A DNA stretch of 64,000 nucleotides from CADEDV01 sp048498035. GTDB taxonomy: Bacteria > Bacteroidota > Bacteroidia > Chitinophagales > Chitinophagaceae. A program made the translations under genes and the position numbers. The stretch lies in contig JBEHYT010000008.1 of assembly GCA_048498035.1 (NCBI GenBank), forward strand, positions 62,001 through 126,000. The letters run 5' to 3'. Position 1 is the first letter of the stretch. Every line of letters starts with the position of its first letter. Under the pieces are notes generated by a model. The model made no database searches. It had not been told where the DNA came from and saw nothing but the letters and a program-made list of their open reading frames with translations. Shown here one piece after another: positions 51,481 to 59,636 of this stretch.

Positions 51481-52185
51481 ATGCGAAGGATGACGTTGTT
51501 GTTGCTGATCACTCCCCTCCTTTTCTTTTCTTCCTGTACTTCGCACCCAAAGGTGCTTACTGAAGAAGAAAGATGTTGGCAACGGGTCGATTCATTGAAG
51601 GCGATGGCACATGATGGCGACCTGGTTACAAGACTGAATGATAATATCATTAGTCACCAGGTACGGTTCCTCAGCCGGGAAGATAAATCGTTTTCACACG
51701 GCGGAATTATTCAAACGATCAACGGGGTAAAAATGGTATGTCATATTGATGCTGGCAACCCTGGCGCAGATACATTGCAATATGAGCCGGTCGACAGTTT
51801 TCTAAATCCATCGCAAAACCTTGCCTGTGGCCTTTTCCGCTACGACCTGGGAAATGATGAAAAGAACCGGTTTCTTGCAAACATTAATGCGTATCACGCA
51901 GCGAAGATTCATTTTGATCATGATTTTTTACTGGAAACGGACAGCGCCATGTATTGTTCTGAAATGATCTATAAATCGCTTCGCGCTGCAACGCACAACC
52001 GCATTTTATTAAAAGAAACATTGATCCCGGAGCGTATGCTTAAAATGGTTTATATCTATACTGAACGAAAACATCCCATGGACTGGCTGGCGAAAGAACC
52101 GATTATGGCGGTTGACCAGCTTTTTTTAAATCCCCATTGCCGGGAAATTGTTCGTTATACGCTTAAAAAATTCCCGGGTCAATGA
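51481..52185 (+). CDS. YiiX/YebB-like permuted NlpC/P60 cysteine hydrolase, lipoprotein
   Basis: A 234-residue exported protein with lipobox FFSSC and a circularly permuted papain-like fold. It has the GD motif in AHDGDLVTRLND, the catalytic His in KSFSHGGIIQ and the catalytic Cys in SAMYCSEMIYKSL, in the order H before C expected of YiiX relatives. It likely cleaves an amide or ester bond in the periplasm; lipid or peptidoglycan substrates are possible. Start ATG 51481 avoids overlap with the terminator just upstream. Its stop overlaps the rnhA start (ATGA). Confidence 0.78.
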   Translation: MRRMTLLLLITPLLFFSSCTSHPKVLTEEERCWQRVDSLKAMAHDGDLVTRLNDNIISHQVRFLSREDKSFSHGGIIQTINGVKMVCHIDAGNPGADTLQYEPVDSFLNPSQNLACGLFRYDLGNDEKNRFLANINAYHAAKIHFDHDFLLETDSAMYCSEMIYKSLRAATHNRILLKETLIPERMLKMVYIYTERKHPMDWLAKEPIMAVDQLFLNPHCREIVRYTLKKFPGQ

Positions 52186-52646
52186 CTGTGACGATGTATA
52201 CGGATGGCGCATCACGCGGCAATCCAGGTCGCGGTGGCTATGGCACGATCCTCATCAGTGGGCAGCATCGAAAAGAATTGTCGGCCGGGTACCGCCTTAC
52301 CACCAATAACCGGATGGAATTGATGGCGGTGATCGCCGGATTGGAAGCACTGCGTAAGAAAGGCATGCACATTACCGTTTTTTCTGATAGCCAGTACGTG
52401 GTAAAGGCGGTTGAACAAGGCTGGTTAAAAAAATGGATCGCCACTGATTTCCGGGGCGGTAAAAAGAACGCAGATCTCTGGAAGCGATATCATTTGTTAG
52501 CAAAAGAACAGCATATCCGATTTCAATGGGTGAAAGGACATGCAGACAACCCGCTCAATAACCGCTGTGACCAGTTGGCAACGATGGCGGCAGATGGTCA
52601 TCACCTGCTGGAAGACAGCGGATACATTCCTGAAACAAAATCCTGA
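52182..52646 (+). CDS. rnhA: Ribonuclease HI
   Basis: Degrades the RNA strand of RNA-DNA hybrids. Catalytic acids are Asp8 (MYTDGASRGNPG), Glu46 (NNRMELMAV), Asp69 (TVFSDSQYV) and Asp130 (NRCDQLA), with the loop His120 in WVKGHADNPLNN. Length is 154, standard for the bacterial enzyme. ATG overlaps the upstream stop and the next gene starts one base after its TGA, so it is the middle gene of a coupled trio. Confidence 0.96.
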   Translation: MTVTMYTDGASRGNPGRGGYGTILISGQHRKELSAGYRLTTNNRMELMAVIAGLEALRKKGMHITVFSDSQYVVKAVEQGWLKKWIATDFRGGKKNADLWKRYHLLAKEQHIRFQWVKGHADNPLNNRCDQLATMAADGHHLLEDSGYIPETKS

Positions 52647-52647
52647 C

Positions 52648-53301
52648 ATGGAGAAAGACGCATTATGTTCCTGGAGCGGTGGTAAAGACAGCTGTTTTGC
52701 CTGCATGCAGGCGATACAACAGGGATACAGGCCGGTTGTATTATTAAATGTATTGAATGAAGAGGGAAAGATCTCCAGGTCGCACGGTATTCCGGCAGCA
52801 GTGCTGGAAGCACAGGCAAAAGCGGCTGGGTTGCCCATTGTAACCATTGCCAGTTCATGGGAAATGTATGAAACGCGGTTTATTGCCGCGTTGCGGGATT
52901 TACAGCAACAGTACGCAGTGTCGGCAGCGATATTTGGCGATATAGACCTGCAACCGCACCGGGATTGGGAAGAAAAGGTATGTGGAGCTGTAGGGTTGGA
53001 TGCGGTATTACCGCTCTGGCAGCAATCGCGCCGGGAACTGGTGAGCAGGATGCTGGAGGCGGGAATTGAAACGGTGATCGTGAGTTGTAATACAGTAATG
53101 GGAAGTCGCTTCCTGGGGCAACGGTTAAGCCTTTCGCTTGTGGAAGAACTGGAAGAATTGGGTATCGACCCCTGCGGTGAAAATGGAGAATTTCACACGC
53201 TTGTTATCAATTGTCCTTTATTTTCCGAAGCAATACAGGTGAGTGTGCAGGAGCCGGTGTTGCACAATGATTACTGGTTTTCGAAAATCAGTCTCTGTTA
53301 A
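52648..53301 (+). CDS. Diphthine-ammonia ligase-like ATP pyrophosphatase
   Basis: A 217-residue adenine-nucleotide alpha-hydrolase of the DUF71 group. The PP-loop is ALCSWSGGKDSCFACMQA, followed by the family blocks EEGKISRSHGIP and FGDIDLQPHRDWEEKVC, and near the end GIDPCGENGEFHTLVINCPLF. In archaea and eukaryotes the family amidates diphthine on EF-2; bacteria lack diphthamide, so the role here must be different and is not known. Start ATG 52648. Confidence 0.88.
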   Translation: MEKDALCSWSGGKDSCFACMQAIQQGYRPVVLLNVLNEEGKISRSHGIPAAVLEAQAKAAGLPIVTIASSWEMYETRFIAALRDLQQQYAVSAAIFGDIDLQPHRDWEEKVCGAVGLDAVLPLWQQSRRELVSRMLEAGIETVIVSCNTVMGSRFLGQRLSLSLVEELEELGIDPCGENGEFHTLVINCPLFSEAIQVSVQEPVLHNDYWFSKISLC

Positions 53302-53303
53302 AC

Positions 53304-53321
53304 GGCCTGTACGATCAGGCC
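53304..53321. terminator. Small hairpin between convergent genes
   Basis: GGCCTG (53304-53309) and CAGGCC (53316-53321) pair perfectly around TACGAT, at the meeting point of two convergent genes. No T tract, so termination is weakly supported. Confidence 0.35.
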
Positions 53322-53881
53322 ATTACCAACGCGTTGCGTTTACGCATTACCAGGTTGTACATCCAAAGGATTACAGGGAGAAATACCAGTGTTGACAATA
53401 CTGCGTTTTTATAAAAGGGAAGACCGGCTGCATAGCAATTCAGCAAGCCATTTACATCACGCGTATAGACCACTTCATTACTTACCCAAACATTCAGGTT
53501 AGAAAGCAGGAAAAATACAGTGGGCGCGAGCAGTCCGCCGGCAAGTATTGTTGCAAAATTTTTTCCTTTCAACAACCATCCAACCACGGTGCAGGAGAGG
53601 ATGATCAAATAGTTTTTCCATTGTCCTTCGTAGAAACCGCCGTAGGGGAAAATGCCCTGGCGGAAACATAATTCGATCAACACATCACTGATCAGCAGTG
53701 CTGCGAGTGGTAGCAGGAAGGATGCGTTCTTTTCCCGGCTGATGAAGCCGGCTACCAATGCAATTGCAAATACAGGCGAGAACCCGGACCAATCCAGGTT
53801 GGGACCAAATGCTAATTTGCAGGCGGTGGCCAGGGCGGCGAGAACCAGGGTAAAAACGGCTAATCTTCCGTACTTATTCAT
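53315..53881 (-). CDS. DUF6580 family membrane protein
   Basis: A 188-residue integral membrane protein with about six spans, showing the family pattern: FGPNLDWSGFSPVFAIALVAG near the N-terminus, LLISDVLIELCF, WKNYLIILSCTVVGWLL, a TVFFLLSNLNVWV motif, and YAAGLPFYKNAVLSTLVF. The layout resembles substrate-binding S components of ECF transporters, but a vitamin ligand is not established. It is monocistronic. Confidence 0.82.
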   Translation of the reverse strand: MNKYGRLAVFTLVLAALATACKLAFGPNLDWSGFSPVFAIALVAGFISREKNASFLLPLAALLISDVLIELCFRQGIFPYGGFYEGQWKNYLIILSCTVVGWLLKGKNFATILAGGLLAPTVFFLLSNLNVWVSNEVVYTRDVNGLLNCYAAGLPFYKNAVLSTLVFLPVILWMYNLVMRKRNALVMA

Positions 53882-53908
53882 AGCTGTGATTTGAATGGAA
53901 AGTTATTG

Positions 53909-53916
53909 CAAAAATA
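53909..53916 (-). promoter_or_regulatory. -7 promoter element for the DUF6580 gene
   Basis: Minus-strand TATTTTTG, exact to TAnnTTTG, about 27 bases upstream of the ATG at 53881. No clear -33 TTG. Confidence 0.45.
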
Positions 53917-53948
53917 AACGAATTGGCTGAAAATGAAGCTCCTTTTAT

Positions 53949-55157
53949 TCACTTTTCCACAGGCACTGCTGCTCTGAAAATGACGGCATTGGAAGCTGTG
54001 GCATAGGTAACAGGCTGGCTGGCCGTGATAAATGCGGCATCACCCTGTTGTAATGAAAGTGTGTCGGGCTCCGCAGTCACCTCTACCCTGCCTTCGGTTA
54101 CCAGGATAATCTCGGCTCCGCCGGAAATATAGGAAGCGGGTTGATGATCGGTTACGTCCAGCCTGCTTAATTCGAAGTCAGGCGCAGGCGTTTTGTATAC
54201 TTTTTCAAAGGGCGTACGTTGTTCTCCTGTTACGATTTCTGGTATTACAGTGTCTGTGCGGGTATGCAATAACAATTCTGCGATATCAATATGTTTTGGA
54301 GTAAGTCCGCCGCGTAATACGGTATCTGAATTCGCCATTATTTCCACTGCTCTTCCTTCGAGATAGGCGTGCGGAATACCTGCATCCTGGAAGATGGCCT
54401 GGCCTGGCTCTAATTGAAGCAGGTTAAACAGGTAGATGGAAAAGATGCCGCGGTCTGCAGTACCGGGATAGGTTTCTGCCGCACGGCCTGCCCAAAAAGC
54501 GGGGTCTGATTTAGACAATGTTCCCGCCGTGTAGGCCGACCTGATCTGATCCAGCAAAGGCTGTAAAAGGTGATCCACTTCGGTCTGCGGCAGTTGCATG
54601 ATAAACTGGTAAAGAGCTGCTGAGCCGCCTTTTTCAAATTCTGCCAGCAGAGTCTCCCACCCTGGCATGGTTTGCAGGATATGCCGAATGCCCGATGGAG
54701 ATTTGAACCCATGCAGTAACCAGAATTCAGTGAGGGCAACGCTGAGCTCCGGTTTATGATTATCATCTTTATAATTCCTGTGTACAGCGCCAAGTGCGAT
54801 GCCCGCCGCATTTTCCCGGGCAAAGCCTTCTTCTGCGCCGGCTTTGGACGGATGTACCTGGATGGAAAGCATTTTATGTACATCCAGCACTTTTAATAGA
54901 AACGGTAATTGATGAAAGCGACCGGCAATAGCTGCACCCAGTATTTTTTTCGGATCAGTAGCTATAAGTTGAGACAGGGTTTGCCCTGTGCCTGTCACGG
55001 TGGCGTCGCCCGAAGGATGAACTCCTAACCAGTATTCGGCCTGTGGCCGATGTTCGTCATTTGATTGTTGCAACAGTTGGGAAATATAAGTAGTACCTCC
55101 CCAATCGTAATTTTTTACTACGCCATCCAGTTGATAGATTCCTTTCATGCTGTTCAT
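53949..55157 (-). CDS. manA: Mannose-6-phosphate isomerase, class I
   Basis: Interconverts fructose-6-phosphate and mannose-6-phosphate, supplying GDP-mannose and, through it, GDP-fucose for glycans such as those built at the left end of the window. Zinc-site blocks: LSIQVHPSKAGAEEGFA, HKPELSVAL, and GIPHAYLEGRAVEIMANSD with the catalytic Arg in VLRGGLTPKHID. The C-terminal cupin is intact. Length is 402 from ATG 55157; ATG 55148 (MKGIYQLDG) is equally possible. Confidence 0.93.
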   Translation of the reverse strand: MNSMKGIYQLDGVVKNYDWGGTTYISQLLQQSNDEHRPQAEYWLGVHPSGDATVTGTGQTLSQLIATDPKKILGAAIAGRFHQLPFLLKVLDVHKMLSIQVHPSKAGAEEGFARENAAGIALGAVHRNYKDDNHKPELSVALTEFWLLHGFKSPSGIRHILQTMPGWETLLAEFEKGGSAALYQFIMQLPQTEVDHLLQPLLDQIRSAYTAGTLSKSDPAFWAGRAAETYPGTADRGIFSIYLFNLLQLEPGQAIFQDAGIPHAYLEGRAVEIMANSDTVLRGGLTPKHIDIAELLLHTRTDTVIPEIVTGEQRTPFEKVYKTPAPDFELSRLDVTDHQPASYISGGAEIILVTEGRVEVTAEPDTLSLQQGDAAFITASQPVTYATASNAVIFRAAVPVEK

Positions 55158-55241
55158 TTTCACCGTTCAATAGTTAATTTTCACGATCCCTTTTTTTGTA
55201 AAGCATATCGTGAGCGGTTTACCTTGCTGTAAAGATAAGGC

Positions 55242-55598
55242 ATGGCCCTGCATAACGATTTGGGAAAAGCGGCTGAAGATCTGGCGGCAGAATGGCTGGT
55301 GACACGAGGATACAGGATATTGCACCGCAACTGGCGGTATTCGCATTATGAAATTGATATTATTGCCTGCAGGGAGGGCAAATTACATATCGTTGAGGTA
55401 AAAGCGCGAACGGCTACTGCAATTGGTAACCCGGAAGACAGTGTAACGAGAAAGAAATTCAAGTCGCTGCAGCGCGCAACGGATGAATTTCTATATCGCA
55501 ACCCGGGATATTCCCGGCTTCAATATGATATACTGGCAATAACGTTCAGATGGGGTAAAGCCCCTGTCTTTTTCCTGTTGGAAGATGTTTATCTCTGA
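55242..55598 (+). CDS. UPF0102/YraN family endonuclease-like protein
   Basis: A 118-residue protein with a small restriction-endonuclease-like fold: LGKAAEDLAAEWLVTRGYRIL, then WRYSHYEIDIIACREGKLHIVEVKAR with the E-x-D-x(n)-E-x-K catalytic pattern, and a C-terminal strand FFLLEDVYL. The cellular role of YraN is not settled; a link to DNA uptake or Holliday-junction processing has been suggested. Its last 10 bases overlap the convergent YkgJ gene. Confidence 0.92.
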   Translation: MALHNDLGKAAEDLAAEWLVTRGYRILHRNWRYSHYEIDIIACREGKLHIVEVKARTATAIGNPEDSVTRKKFKSLQRATDEFLYRNPGYSRLQYDILAITFRWGKAPVFFLLEDVYL

Positions 55599-56122
55599 AT
55601 GGGTTGGTTGGCGGACGGGCCGAGGCGCACCATCATTTTTTCAACCAGTTTAAATGTAGCGGGGCAGTATTCAACGTTTTGCTTATGCACGTGAACATAA
55701 TCCTTCATCTTCTTGGGAAGATGCGGAAATCCTGCGCAATCTGCCGGCCGGATGGCATAGATCGAACATTTATTATCTGTAAGATTCAGGAACTGGCAAG
55801 GTTGTTTTTTATTCATCCAGTCGCCGCTGCTGCGTTCTTTATAGAGCCATTTTGCCTTGAATTCGTCTACCGACTGGCCAAAATGAGCGGAGATCCTTTT
55901 AAGATCGGCTGGTGTAAATGTGGGCGTCATTGTTTTACAACAATTGGCGCAAGCCAGGCAATCCACTTCTTCCCATACTTCCTTTTCAAGCACAGCGGTT
56001 AATTTTTCAACGCCGCGTGGCGCATTTTTTTCCAGTTTGGTAAGGAAGCGGCGAAAGCTGTTTCGCTTCAGGCGTGCCGTTTTTTTCCAGGCCCGCAGGT
56101 TAAAAGGTTCTGTTTTGTTCAT
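55589..56122 (-). CDS. YkgJ-family cysteine-cluster protein
   Basis: A 177-residue protein with a family Cys arrangement: CLACANCCKTMTPTF (four Cys), then PCQFLNLTDNKCSIYAIRPADCAGFPHL. These probably bind zinc or an Fe-S cluster. No catalytic domain is recognised and the function is unknown. The N-terminal 40 residues are highly basic (AWKKTARLKRNSFRRFL), which could contact RNA or DNA. TACCTTCG, one base off the -7 element, lies nine bases before the ATG. Confidence 0.85.
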   Translation of the reverse strand: MNKTEPFNLRAWKKTARLKRNSFRRFLTKLEKNAPRGVEKLTAVLEKEVWEEVDCLACANCCKTMTPTFTPADLKRISAHFGQSVDEFKAKWLYKERSSGDWMNKKQPCQFLNLTDNKCSIYAIRPADCAGFPHLPKKMKDYVHVHKQNVEYCPATFKLVEKMMVRLGPSANQPIQR

Positions 56123-56312
56123 GCGCCCGAAGGTAAAGAAAATTGAAATCGATAAGCGTAAAATGTGGAAATGGGGATATTACGAATAAAAATGTACGGA
56201 AATGAATTTGAAGATCACTTTGCAAATGGTGAAACCGGGAATTAGCACCCTCCCGCGGTGTTTTGCGGTATTATTTTCGGATTAGCTGTTTCCCCGGCTT
56301 GGTACATTGCCT

Positions 56313-56320
56313 TACTTTTG
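56313..56320 (+). promoter_or_regulatory. -7 promoter element for the lipoprotein gene
   Basis: TACTTTTG, exact to TAnnTTTG, 25 bases before ATG 56346. No convincing -33 TTG at the right distance. It lies in the 223-base gap 56123-56345, which holds nothing else recognisable. Confidence 0.5.
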
Positions 56321-56345
56321 CTTCAACCTCAAAACAAAGAAAAAC

Positions 56346-57002
56346 ATGAAAGCACTTCTTATTCCGGTTGCGGCATTACTGATTGTGGCCGCTATGGGTT
56401 CCTGCGGGTCGGCCAGCAAGCCTGCACCGTTCTGTGATACGACCGGATGTAATGGCGCACCGCTTAAATTTACGGGGGCATTTCCCGACAGCCCGTTTGT
56501 AAAAATTCCGCTCACCGGCTGCAAGGCAGATTCTATTATCTGGGGGCATAAAGCGATGGACAGTTACCGCGGACAAACCTTTGCTGAACTGGTAGGCAAG
56601 GATGCCCTGCTCAATCCCAAATTCGCTTCCGCGTATTTTAATGATACCTCCTATACCTGGCTTAAATTCAACGATTGTATCACAGGACGTGGCTACCTGT
56701 TGAAATTGCCGTTTAACAAGTCGGGCAAAATGAGCATTTACACTTCCGCGCTGAACAACTTTGACAGCCGTTACAGCGTGCAGGAGGGCTTAATCGCTTA
56801 TTATAGTGGTACCGACATTTATGTGCAGGACGAAGCAACCGGTGATGTGCAGTCGGCTTCCTTTGCTGAAACTGAGGAAGATTACAAATACGACAAGACA
56901 CATGATAATATCGACACGGTCAATATCACCCGCGATCGTATTTGGGCAAAGGTGAAAGTGAAAGGATCTTTCAAAGAGATTGAAAAGAAAATAAAACTAT
57001 AA
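56346..57002 (+). CDS. Predicted lipoprotein of unknown function
   Basis: A 218-residue exported protein with a lipobox (AAMGSC, Cys near residue 19). The mature part is mixed alpha/beta with two cysteines close to the N-terminus (FCDTTGCNG), a later pair (LTGCKAD, NDCITG) and a charged C-terminus (FKEIEKKIKL). The pattern of Cys could form disulfides. No family was recognised. The xerD-type gene follows after six bases, so they may be co-transcribed by accident of spacing. Confidence 0.7.
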   Translation: MKALLIPVAALLIVAAMGSCGSASKPAPFCDTTGCNGAPLKFTGAFPDSPFVKIPLTGCKADSIIWGHKAMDSYRGQTFAELVGKDALLNPKFASAYFNDTSYTWLKFNDCITGRGYLLKLPFNKSGKMSIYTSALNNFDSRYSVQEGLIAYYSGTDIYVQDEATGDVQSASFAETEEDYKYDKTHDNIDTVNITRDRIWAKVKVKGSFKEIEKKIKL

Positions 57003-57008
57003 GTCCGC

Positions 57009-57911
57009 ATGTGGGACGCTTACAAAAAAGGTTTCAAAGCCTGGTTACAATTGGAGCGTTCGTTATCGGACAACTCGGTAGAAGCCTACCTGCGAGACCT
57101 GGACAATCTGACCAGGTACCTGCAGGAGGCTTCTACCATTAAAAGCCCTTCGGAAGTAACGCTGAACGTGTTGCAGGAATGGATCCGTTGGGTAGCTGAA
57201 TTGGGAATGACGCCATCTTCGCAGGCGCGGATGCTTTCTGGTATCAAGGCATTTTTCCGCTATTGTAATATGGAAGAAATTGTACAGCAGGATCCGACGG
57301 TGTTGCTGGAAGCGCCAAAGCTAAAGAGAGCGTTGCCTGATATCCTCAGCTTTGAAGAAATTGAATCCATCATCAACCAACTGGATCTGAGCAAACCGGA
57401 AGGCGGAAGGAATAAGGCGATTTTGGAAACAATGTATAGTTGTGGCCTGCGTGTAAGCGAGGTGGTAAACCTGAAGTTATCACAGTTGTACCTGGATGTG
57501 GGCTTTATCCGCGTGGTGGGTAAGGGTGATAAAGAACGATTGGTTCCAATTGGCAACAATGCGATCCGTTATATCACCATTTATCGCAATTCCATCCGGG
57601 TGCATGTACCGGTGCAACCGGGATTTGAAGATATTCTTTTCCTCAATAATCGTGGTAAGAAACTGTCAAGGGTGATGATTTTCCTGATCATCAAAGACCT
57701 GGCACAGAAAGCCGGGATAAAAAAAACGGTATCGCCACACACGTTTCGTCATTCATTTGCCACACATTTGGTAGAAGGCGGGGCAGATCTCCGGGCCGTA
57801 CAGGAAATGCTTGGGCATGAAAGCATCACCACCACTGAAATTTATACGCACCTTGACCGGGAATTTTTACGGAAGACCCTGGAACAGTTTCATCCCGGTT
57901 TTCACAAATAA
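57009..57911 (+). CDS. xerD: Tyrosine recombinase XerD-type
   Basis: A 300-residue site-specific recombinase, probably resolving chromosome dimers. The N-terminal SAM-like domain starts FKAWLQLERSLSDNSVEAYLRDL. The catalytic domain has Arg in SCGLRVSEVVNLKL, Lys in VVGKGDKERLVP, HTFRHSFATHLVEGGADLRA, then GHESITTTEIYTHLD with the nucleophilic Tyr. The length and SVEAYLRDL opening fit XerD/XerA. No transposon or integron structure is nearby, so it is the housekeeping type. It ends one base from a convergent gene. Confidence 0.92.
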   Translation: MWDAYKKGFKAWLQLERSLSDNSVEAYLRDLDNLTRYLQEASTIKSPSEVTLNVLQEWIRWVAELGMTPSSQARMLSGIKAFFRYCNMEEIVQQDPTVLLEAPKLKRALPDILSFEEIESIINQLDLSKPEGGRNKAILETMYSCGLRVSEVVNLKLSQLYLDVGFIRVVGKGDKERLVPIGNNAIRYITIYRNSIRVHVPVQPGFEDILFLNNRGKKLSRVMIFLIIKDLAQKAGIKKTVSPHTFRHSFATHLVEGGADLRAVQEMLGHESITTTEIYTHLDREFLRKTLEQFHPGFHK

Positions 57912-57912
57912 T

Positions 57913-59208
57913 TTACCGGATCACAAATTTTTCTGAAAGACAGGTAAAATCTCCGGCGGTAAGCAATTGCAGCACATATACACCTGCTTTCCAGTTTTCA
58001 CTTGTTTCAATGGAAACCGTGTTTTGGCCTTTGGCGAGGCTAACCTTTTTTTCACTGACCCTGTTACCGGCGATGTCTGTTATCCAAAGTTTGCAATCAC
58101 CTGCGGCAACGCTATTGATGGTGATTCCGAGTTGACCGCCGCGTTGTACAGGATTGGGGTATAATTTCCAGGACCAGGGTTGATTGTGACGCGCAATTTC
58201 TTCCTGTTGCAGTTTTTTTGCTGTTGAATTGAGATGAATTACAATATCGTCGAGCTTATCATTGCTTTTAAGCGCTACCTGCTGTGGCTGGTAGCCTTCT
58301 GCCGTAACAGCTATATTCAATTTCTTCCATCGTTTTGCGGAGCTGAGAAAAAAGCGGCCATCTTTATTGGTAGTAGTCGTAACGCCCGGGATTTCCAGGA
58401 AGGCGAATGGCACAGGTTCTCCTTTTTCGTTAACAACAGTGCCGGTTACCGGAGCAGTAGCAATTGCTGTTGATTTTGTAACAACCACTTCTCCCAAAAT
58501 AGCAGTGAAGCTGTGCATCATTATTACCTGGAGATGGCTGATATCATCGGTTGGGCGCACGGTGAGCGTTTGCTCTCCATACCCGATTGCTGTAATGGTG
58601 AGGGTAATTTCTTTCCATCCGCGCAGCGGATGATATTGAAAATAGCCATTGGCATCGGTTATTACCCCAGTCCGGGGACCGGTGATGACGCTGGCGTTTG
58701 AAATGGGATTATTTTGTTCGTCTACCACCCTGCCCTTTATAAGTTCAGTGGCAACTCTTACAGGCGGGGCCACTATCCCCAATGTTACCCCAATGGGATG
58801 AAACGTGGTATCACCCATGGTGGTTGATGGCGTTGTGGTCTGGCAGTTGCCGGATGGTTGGACCTGAACGGGTGTAACGGCGATTTTTCCCATTTTAACA
58901 TCCTGTGCATTTGCTTTCAGCGAGGCAACAAATGCCGGAAATGCAAACTGAAAAACGTAGCGTGCCCAGGGAATTTGTTTGGGTGGCGCCTTTACTTCGC
59001 GCTCCAGTTGGGTGTTCATAAAACGTCCGCAAACCGACCCGGTGGATGGCTTGTCAAAAAACGCGACCAGTTGGGCATCTGTCATAGCGGTGAAGTCCAC
59101 CACCTGTTTTTGACAGGAGCCGCAGAAGCGTCCTTTTTCGGAGGAGGTCATGTTGTTCCAGTTTTCATGACAGGGTTCAGCGATCCGGAGGTTGATTTTT
59201 GCCGCCAT
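57913..59208 (-). CDS. Four-cysteine N-terminal module, internal signal peptide, two regulatory-like domains and type IX sorting tail
   Basis: A 431-residue protein of unusual build. Residues 1-65 hold cysteines 13, 29, 32 and 60 (EPCHENWNN, CGSCQKQVVDFT, VCGRF), a likely metal or Fe-S site. A hydrophobic stretch (81-97, WARYVFQFAFPAFVASL) ends in ANA-Q at 99-102, a signal-peptidase-like site. Two carboxypeptidase-regulatory-like domains follow (~160-255, IKGRVVDEQNNPISNASV; ~265-345, VTGTVVNEKGEPVPFAFL). The last 75 residues (LYPNPVQRGGQLGI to SEKFVIR) are a type A type IX sorting domain. The start is ATG 59208, since the upstream extension is not conserved-looking. It is divergent from a sigma factor. 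Confidence 0.78.
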   Translation of the reverse strand: MAAKINLRIAEPCHENWNNMTSSEKGRFCGSCQKQVVDFTAMTDAQLVAFFDKPSTGSVCGRFMNTQLEREVKAPPKQIPWARYVFQFAFPAFVASLKANAQDVKMGKIAVTPVQVQPSGNCQTTTPSTTMGDTTFHPIGVTLGIVAPPVRVATELIKGRVVDEQNNPISNASVITGPRTGVITDANGYFQYHPLRGWKEITLTITAIGYGEQTLTVRPTDDISHLQVIMMHSFTAILGEVVVTKSTAIATAPVTGTVVNEKGEPVPFAFLEIPGVTTTTNKDGRFFLSSAKRWKKLNIAVTAEGYQPQQVALKSNDKLDDIVIHLNSTAKKLQQEEIARHNQPWSWKLYPNPVQRGGQLGITINSVAAGDCKLWITDIAGNRVSEKKVSLAKGQNTVSIETSENWKAGVYVLQLLTAGDFTCLSEKFVIR

Positions 59209-59636
59209 ATTTTTTCGTTTTTTGTTGAACTGCCGGGCCCGGAAGGGCCGCCAGGCGGCGCCTTCCATGGTCAGTCAGTTGTGTTTTTCAGGGGTTGCCC
59301 TTTTTATCCCTGACGGATAAGGTTAAATGGTCAGGGTTATGAATTGCTATTGAACACAAAGTTTTTACATCCAGATTATTCCGCGTTACTATTACTAGCT
59401 GCAAACGACTCAATTATCATTCGCAGGAAATTTTATAAAGGGGACCGGTAAAAACCGGTCCCGTATCACTAACCGGCTGTTAAATGATTAGCCATTTTAA
59501 ACAAGATGCGGAATGGGTAAAAATTGCATAAAGGATGTCGGCTCCCCGCAGAAATTTTCCCGGTTAGAGCCATTTTCCTGGATTGTCTTATTGTTTCCGG
59601 CGGCCGGATTCCATAAATCTTAGTAATTTTAAGGGC
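59209..59636. other. Divergent intergenic region before the sigma factor gene
   Basis: 428 bases without a confident gene. It holds a perfect hairpin at 59441-59462 and AT-rich sequence on either side. Minus-strand open frames here overlap the sigma gene and look non-coding. Because it separates two divergent transcripts, it must contain both promoters, but no exact -7 element is seen. Confidence 0.5.
59441..59462. other. Perfect GC-rich hairpin
   Basis: GGGACCGGT (59441-59449) pairs with ACCGGTCCC (59454-59462) around AAAA, a nine-base stem without mismatches. No T tract follows on either strand, so it is not a standard terminator. It could be an operator or an mRNA leader structure. Confidence 0.55.

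Noticed and set aside
57009..57911. Integrase of a mobile element
   Set aside because: No attachment-site repeats, cargo or phage genes flank it; length and motifs fit chromosomal XerD.
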